Part shown: piece by piece, positions 63,225-64,000 of the stretch
Layout of the letters: each line of letters starts with the position of its first letter
Numbering within the stretch: the first letter of the stretch is position 1
Source: Zhongshania antarctica
GTDB lineage: Bacteria > Pseudomonadota > Gammaproteobacteria > Pseudomonadales > Spongiibacteraceae
Length of the DNA stretch: 64,000 nucleotides
Reading direction: 5' to 3'
Assembly: GCF_014202945.1 (NCBI RefSeq)
Contig: NZ_JACHHW010000001.1
Span: 124,001-188,000 of the forward strand
Notes under the pieces: generated by a model
Seen by the model: the letters and a program-made list of their open reading frames with translations, nothing else
What the model was told of the DNA's origin: nothing
Database searches by the model: none
Translations under genes and position numbers: made by a program

Positions 63225-63644
63225 TTACGAGCGCGCAATGCGTAAAAAGCCGAGCATCTCTCCTTTTAATACCTCGCGAGTTGCCACCGGAATCATTCCA
63301 ACGGCACCATCTAACTTTGAGACCAAGACCATAACCGAGCTACCCACGGCCAATAATTTATCCGCTTGATAAAAACGGCACCCCAAGGTGCAGCTACATT
63401 TCCCCAGTTCAATGACCGACAGCTCTAGTTCAACACTGGGGTGCGGCTGACAGGCGTGTAAATAATCAAATTGCAGCGACTGCTGCTGCCAAGCTTGTGA
63501 AAGACATGCCTTATCGCCTTGGGTGTGGCACTCGTCCAAATAGATTTTACCTGCCGCTTCAAACCACGCGCTGATCACCGCGTTTTTCACTAAACCACGG
63601 TCATCGTATTGACCTTCATCGGCGACAAACTGCTTATGTTGCAT
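63225..63644 (-). CDS. 4HBT-type acyl-CoA thioesterase
   Basis: 139 residues, hot-dog fold size. KQFVADEGQYDDRGLVKNAV at the N-terminus aligns with 4-hydroxybenzoyl-CoA thioesterase-like proteins where an Asp follows Tyr. Later QFDYLHACQPHPSVELELSVIELGKCS fits the long central helix and strands. It would hydrolyse an acyl-CoA in the neighbouring pathway. Weak ribosome site. Confidence 0.78.
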   Translation of the reverse strand: MQHKQFVADEGQYDDRGLVKNAVISAWFEAAGKIYLDECHTQGDKACLSQAWQQQSLQFDYLHACQPHPSVELELSVIELGKCSCTLGCRFYQADKLLAVGSSVMVLVSKLDGAVGMIPVATREVLKGEMLGFLRIARS

Positions 63645-63686
63645 AGCGTGTTAACTCACTGCTCATTATGGCTAGGGTGCGCCATT

Positions 63687-63821
63687 TTATTTCACCAACA
63701 TACTATTTAAGCGCTGACCAATAATAGTTTCAGCTTCGCTCATCATTCTCGATATCAAGGTCTCGCGACGTGGCAAATCGTGGATCAGGCCCATAGCGCA
63801 GAACTGTAAACACTCCCCCCG
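63687..63821 (-). pseudogene. Possible C-terminal fragment of nitronate-monooxygenase/FabK-like gene
   Basis: The minus frame ends GECLQFCAMGLIHDLPRRET...SEAETIIGQRLNSMLVK. The GLIHDLP...EAE pattern is that of the last helix region of nitronate monooxygenase or FabK-like enoyl reductases. Upstream is a TAG (63824-63822) just past a six-G run; dropping one G would extend the frame to a TGA at 63846. Only about 45 residues remain, so it is a relic rather than a gene. The match is by eye. Confidence 0.35.
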
Positions 63822-63919
63822 CTAAGGCACAGGTCGGTGCACGTCAGCACTTGTCTATTTACGTCACCGCACCACTGCAGCAGCCGAACCTAAAGTAGCA
63901 TGCAGTGCTCAGTGAGAAT

Positions 63920-63982
63920 GCGGTGGCGCAGAATAACCACCGCTGACGTGCCATGCTCTAGTGACAAATTCATAGAGCATGG
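63920..63982. repeat. Two adjacent hairpins near the right edge
   Basis: GCGGTGG/CCACCGC (63920-63926, 63937-63943, 10-nt loop) and the perfect 10-bp CCATGCTCTA/TAGAGCATGG (63951-63960, 63973-63982, 12-nt loop). Neither has a U-tract. They could be part of a bidirectional terminator or of a control region for whatever lies beyond the edge. Confidence 0.5.
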
Positions 63983-64000
63983 AGAATGTAAGCTTAATAG

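Noticed and set aside
1-64000. CRISPR array, IS element, prophage or origin
   Set aside because: No regularly spaced direct repeats, transposase, integrase or DnaA-box cluster was seen anywhere in the window.

Overview
The window looks like part of the chromosome of a free-living, aerobic gammaproteobacterium. The holC-(conserved small gene)-valS block, lptF/lptG divergent from pepA, RlmC, BolA/TrhO, SlyX, YciH and a FleQ/FlrA-type activator all fit that class. The many acyl-CoA genes, the wax-ester synthase and the repeated AraC/OruR-type regulators suggest a lipid- or hydrocarbon-degrading marine lineage near Cellvibrionales/Spongiibacteraceae. That placement is inference from gene content, without a database search. 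No phage, IS element, integrase, CRISPR array or rRNA was recognised. One tRNA (Arg, CCU) is present.

Layout. 1-3.2 kb: edge of a secreted protein with internal repeats, a SnoaL-like protein, a YheT-type hydrolase and a CitE-like lyase. 3.3-9.7 kb: a five-gene block behind a Fur-box-like site: imelysin, di-haem c-type oxidoreductase, second imelysin-like lipoprotein, DUF1513 protein, multicopper oxidase. This is the most coherent accessory system here and is probably for periplasmic iron handling. 9.8-21.8 kb: wax-ester synthase/DGAT with a Lys/Ala/Ser-rich tail, bolA-trhO, TfoX-like protein, two late cobalamin genes, amidohydrolase, glycosyltransferase, TM2 protein, methyltransferases, a ferredoxin-reductase and an AIG2-like protein. 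21.9-26.6 kb: fatty-acid beta-oxidation pair (FadB/J-type protein and thiolase) with an AraC-family regulator.

26.7-30.6 kb: a small repeat protein, a two-component system divergent from a possible outer-membrane protein, and an RDD protein. 30.6-38.3 kb: core genes lptG/lptF, pepA, holC and valS. 38.5-42.8 kb: two cold-shock-domain genes, one with a predicted membrane anchor, flanking a large PAS histidine kinase, then slyX and yciH. 42.9-45 kb: a FleQ-like sigma-54 activator with a FleQ-box-like site in front of it, gpt and tRNA-Arg. 45.1-50.5 kb: TonB receptor, YfiR-family protein and histidine kinase in one operon, divergent from an AraC-family regulator.

50.5-63.6 kb: acyl-CoA catabolism. 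One operon (thiolase-like, SDR, aminoglycoside-phosphotransferase-like kinase, acyl-CoA dehydrogenase, histidine phosphatase) runs divergently from a LysR regulator. Next come a decayed HerA-like ATPase pseudogene, two divergent AraC-family regulators, a pair of acyl-CoA dehydrogenases and a thioesterase. The right edge holds a probable fragment of a nitronate-monooxygenase-like gene and two hairpins.

Nothing here is clearly a wholly new system. The best leads are the iron block, the membrane-anchored cold-shock protein, the histone-H1-like tail on the wax-ester synthase, the putative autoregulatory FleQ box, and the traceable decay of the HerA-like gene.
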